Position numbers and translations under genes: made by a program. DNA of 7,516 nt. Source: JBFHNV01 sp965365655 (GTDB lineage: Bacteria; Pseudomonadota; Gammaproteobacteria; HK1). Shown in pieces: positions 6,009-7,516 of this stretch (positions are counted from its first letter, which is position 1; each line of letters opens with the position of its first letter). The notes under the pieces are model-generated. The model did not search any database and was not told the DNA's origin. It worked only from the letters and a program-made list of their open reading frames with translations. Location of the stretch: contig CBDUCN010000268.1 of NCBI GenBank assembly GCA_965365655.1, positions 1 to 7,516 on the forward strand, written 5' to 3'.

Positions 6009-6346
6009 CACGCCGCCCGTGCGCCGGCCATGATCACGGCCATGCCCACGATGCAGATCGCCATGCCGGTCACGTCCCACCAGGTCGGCCGGATCGCGTC
6101 CACCAGCCACAGCCACACGATCGCGACGCTGACATACACCCCGCCGTAGGCCGCGTACACGCGCCCGGCGGCAGTCGGGTGCAGCGTGAGCAGCCACGCG
6201 AACAGCGCGAGCGACAGCGCGGCCGGCACGAGCAGCCACGCCGAGCCGTTCTTCTTCAGCCACAGGTACGGCAGGTAGCAGCCGGCGATCTCGGCGAGCG
6301 CGGTCGCGACGAACAGGCCGAGGGTCTTCGCGAGGTACGCGGTCAT
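6008..6346 (-). CDS. ynfA: YnfA family (UPF0060) small membrane protein
   Basis: Product of 112 aa, close to the roughly 108 aa of E. coli YnfA, and recognisably the same along its length: ATALAEIAGCYLPYLWLKK at 14-32, SLALFAWLLTLHP at 45-57, GRVYAAYGGVYV at 61-72 and WLWLVD at 78-83. Four transmembrane helices are expected, at about 3-22, 34-53, 63-81 and 91-109. YnfA proteins are related to the small multidrug resistance (SMR) transporters; the membrane-buried glutamate typical of SMR proteins is present as E19 in helix 1. A proton-coupled efflux role for cationic compounds is plausible from the family but not shown here. The ATG overlaps the stop of the upstream 77-aa gene as ATGA, with no separate ribosome site, so translation is likely coupled. 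The longer upstream reading (to 6709) is a shadow of the other genes. Confidence 0.93.
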   Translation of the reverse strand: MTAYLAKTLGLFVATALAEIAGCYLPYLWLKKNGSAWLLVPAALSLALFAWLLTLHPTAAGRVYAAYGGVYVSVAIVWLWLVDAIRPTWWDVTGMAICIVGMAVIMAGARAA

Positions 6347-6576
6347 CGCCGGTGCGCGCGCAGCAGCGCGTTGCCGGCGGGCGTCACCGTCACCCACGCC
6401 TGCCCGTGCGCGTGGCGCCTCGCGACGAGCCCGCGATCGCAGGCCTCCTCCCACACCGGCAGACGCGGGCACGACGTGCGCCACGCGTCCATCACCTCGC
6501 GGTACGGACGCGGCGCAGGGCCGATCCACTCGACGAGGTCGAGCAGCAGCGCATCCAGCGAGTCGGGCGCCGTCAC
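6343..6576 (-). CDS. Small conserved-looking protein, possible winged helix
   Basis: A 77-aa protein starting with GTG. The start is chosen because GTGA overlaps the GNAT stop by 4 nt and its own TGA overlaps the ynfA start as ATGA; this spacing on both sides is strong evidence for a real gene. A GAGG about 4 nt before the GTG is a weak ribosome site. The predicted layout is helix 5-18 (SLDALLLDLVEWIG), helix 24-33 (PYREVMDAWRT), helix around 38-48 (RLPVWEEACDR), then two strands around 50-54 and 61-65 and a closing VTPAGNALL at 64-72. That pattern, ending in a T-x-x-G-x-x-L-L signature, resembles winged-helix DNA-binding domains, although it has no effector domain. I recall similar short hypothetical proteins in Proteobacteria but cannot name a family. 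The codons upstream of the GTG in the same frame, to 6855, read as low-complexity shadow. Confidence 0.75.
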   Translation of the reverse strand: MTAPDSLDALLLDLVEWIGPAPRPYREVMDAWRTSCPRLPVWEEACDRGLVARRHAHGQAWVTVTPAGNALLRAHRR

Positions 6577-7106
6577 GGCGGCGCCTCGCCGCCCGGCGGG
6601 TCCGCCGGTCGCGGCGGCTCGTACACGTGCTGGGAGTGACCGAAGTCGTCGTCGTAGCCACCCACCTTCCGGAATCCGCTCTTCGCGAGGACACGTTTTG
6701 CGGCCGCATTGTCCCGGCGCACGGTCAGGGCGATGGGCCTGTCCGGGAACGACGCCTCCCAGCGCCGGATCATCAGTGCGAGCGCCTCTCCCGCGGCCCC
6801 CCGCCCCCTGTGCTCGGCCGCGATGACGATGCGCACGTCCATCTGCCCCGTGCACGCGTTCTGCACGTAGGCGGCGTATCCGATGGGTGCTCCGTCGGAT
6901 TCGATCACATGGAAGCTCTCCGGGTTCTGCCGCAACGTCTCTCGCGTCGCGTCGAGCGTCCGCCCCGGCGCGCGGCCGAGCAGCCGGCGCACGGTGGGCT
7001 CGTCATGCAGCGCGTGGAGCAGGCCGGCATGACCTTCGCCGGCGGGGCCGAGCCTGATCGCAGGGGCCACCGGCGGAAGGCCGTTCGTCGACTCCTCACG
7101 CGACAT
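6573..7106 (-). CDS. GNAT family N-acetyltransferase
   Basis: Product of 177 aa with the GNAT fold, which moves an acetyl group from acetyl-CoA to an amine; the acceptor is unknown. The N-terminal part runs from IRLGPAGEGHAGLL (17-30) through a helix with HDEPTVRRLLG (34-44). IGYAAYV at 75-81 and MDVRIVIAAEHRGRGAAGEAL at 89-109 are strand 4 and motif A, with the pyrophosphate-binding R-x-x-G-x-A at 100-105. ALTVRRDNAAAKRVLAKSGF at 126-145 is motif B, with the usual Asn before the final helix and the GF turn. The layout is like RimI/RimJ-type enzymes. The C-terminal tail (163-177) is proline-rich. The ATG at 7106 fits the family length; ATG 7154 and the start at 7208 are open in frame but add low-complexity residues, and none of the three has a clear ribosome site. 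It heads the minus-strand operon. Confidence 0.88.
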   Translation of the reverse strand: MSREESTNGLPPVAPAIRLGPAGEGHAGLLHALHDEPTVRRLLGRAPGRTLDATRETLRQNPESFHVIESDGAPIGYAAYVQNACTGQMDVRIVIAAEHRGRGAAGEALALMIRRWEASFPDRPIALTVRRDNAAAKRVLAKSGFRKVGGYDDDFGHSQHVYEPPRPADPPGGEAPP

Positions 7107-7111
7107 GGCGA

Positions 7112-7127
7112 CCGCGCCCGGGCGCGG
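7112..7127. repeat. Perfect 16-bp GC palindrome before the GNAT gene
   Basis: CCGCGCCC followed by its exact complement GGGCGCGG, ending 5 bp upstream of the GNAT ATG, where a ribosome site would be expected. It may be an operator, an RNA hairpin or chance; with the local base composition a palindrome of this size is not rare over a whole window. Confidence 0.3.
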
Positions 7128-7173
7128 CGCTTCGCGCGGTCCGATGCCGTACATCTGCGCCAGGCGCGCCCGG

Positions 7174-7206
7174 CGGCCGCACGGCCGCGGCTCGGCCCGA
7201 AGGGCC
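7174..7206 (-). terminator. Two small GC hairpins after the monooxygenase-like gene
   Basis: On the minus strand, 38 nt beyond the stop at 7244, comes GGCCC-TTC-GGGCC (7206-7194), a 5-bp stem with a 3-nt loop, and shortly after it CGGCCGTGCGGCCG (7187-7174). Neither has a following T-run, so if transcription ends here it is not by a classical intrinsic terminator. Confidence 0.2.
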
Positions 7207-7243
7207 ACGGCGTCCGCCCCGGGCGTTGACCGTCACGGCCGCG

Positions 7244-7516
7244 TCAGCCCTTCTCGATCTCGCCGGCCGCGTTGTCCACCACCACGGGCGTCTCGAAATA
7301 TCGCACCTCCGGCTCGGCGCCGTAGGTCCTCGCGATGTGCTGGCGCCACTGCGGGGTGTACATACGCTCGGCGTCCTCGCGCGACTTCCAGAGATACGCG
7401 CCGCCTGCGGTCGTCCCGTCGTCCGAGAGCAGGTAATACTTGCGCACCAGCCCCGGCGCGTCGCGATACTTCGGCGCGGTTCCGAGGAACAGCTCCTGCG
7501 CCTTGTCGCGGGACAC
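7244..7516 (-). CDS. Monooxygenase-like alpha/beta-barrel protein, N-terminus cut off
   Basis: The C-terminal 90 aa of a small protein; the 5' end lies beyond the right edge. The GTG at 7516 is most likely an internal valine rather than the start, because proteins of this type begin with a further short strand before the R-x-x-A-x-x-LF helix seen here (SRDKAQELFLGTAPKY). The visible part has YYLLSDDG and GGAYLWKSREDAERMY followed by a QWRQHI helix and a closing VRYFETPVVVDN strand. This is the layout of YdhR-like or antibiotic-biosynthesis-monooxygenase-like dimeric alpha/beta barrels. Many such proteins are annotated as monooxygenases without a known substrate. A 137-bp gap separates it from the GNAT gene on the same strand, so it need not share that operon. 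Confidence 0.75.
   Translation of the reverse strand: MSRDKAQELFLGTAPKYRDAPGLVRKYYLLSDDGTTAGGAYLWKSREDAERMYTPQWRQHIARTYGAEPEVRYFETPVVVDNAAGEIEKG

Noticed and set aside
5414..6826. 470-aa plus-strand open frame across the minus-strand operon
   Set aside because: It is Ser/Thr/Arg/Ala-rich shadow; the minus strand has YnfA, GNAT and the overlapping starts and stops expected of real genes.

Overview
The window is very GC-rich (about three quarters G+C by eye) and tightly packed, with seven complete genes besides one cut by the right edge. A TonB-dependent outer-membrane receptor and Sec-type signal peptides show a Gram-negative envelope. The mix of a YliI-like sugar dehydrogenase, a YncD/PqqU-like receptor and YnfA suggests a high-GC gamma- or betaproteobacterium; the sequence does not fix the genus. 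I see no mobile element, CRISPR array, tRNA or rRNA. Every inter-gene gap is under 150 bp.

Layout. (1) 1-143: downstream flank with no gene I can support. (2) 144-3418: a head-to-head pair, a secreted PQQ-dependent aldose dehydrogenase (minus) and a TonB-dependent receptor resembling E. coli YncD, now called PqqU, the PQQ transporter (plus). Only 14 bp separate their start codons. (3) 3495-4547: a PLP-dependent threonine aldolase-family enzyme whose active site differs from E. coli LtaE at one studied histidine. (4) 4648-5538: a secreted six-bladed NHL propeller of unknown function. (5) On the minus strand, converging on it, 7106 down to 5557: a compact operon in the order GNAT acetyltransferase, a 77-aa protein that looks like a small winged helix, YnfA (UPF0060, SMR-like) and a 145-aa three-helix membrane protein. 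The first three genes are joined by 4-nt GTGA and ATGA overlaps. (6) 7244 to the right edge, minus: C-terminal part of a small monooxygenase-like (dimeric alpha/beta-barrel) protein.

How they may work together. The strongest functional story is the head-to-head pair: the receptor would bring PQQ, too large and scarce for porins, across the outer membrane, and the periplasmic dehydrogenase would use it to oxidise aldoses. No PQQ biosynthesis gene is visible here, so whether the organism makes or only scavenges PQQ cannot be told. The threonine aldolase and NHL genes follow on the same strand but have gaps of 76 and 100 bp and probably their own promoters. The minus-strand operon looks like a separate unit. 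The likely product families are mostly known; the less-described points are the PQQ import/use pairing with its overlapping control region, the altered aldolase active site, the His/Glu ring of the NHL propeller, and the small winged-helix candidate.
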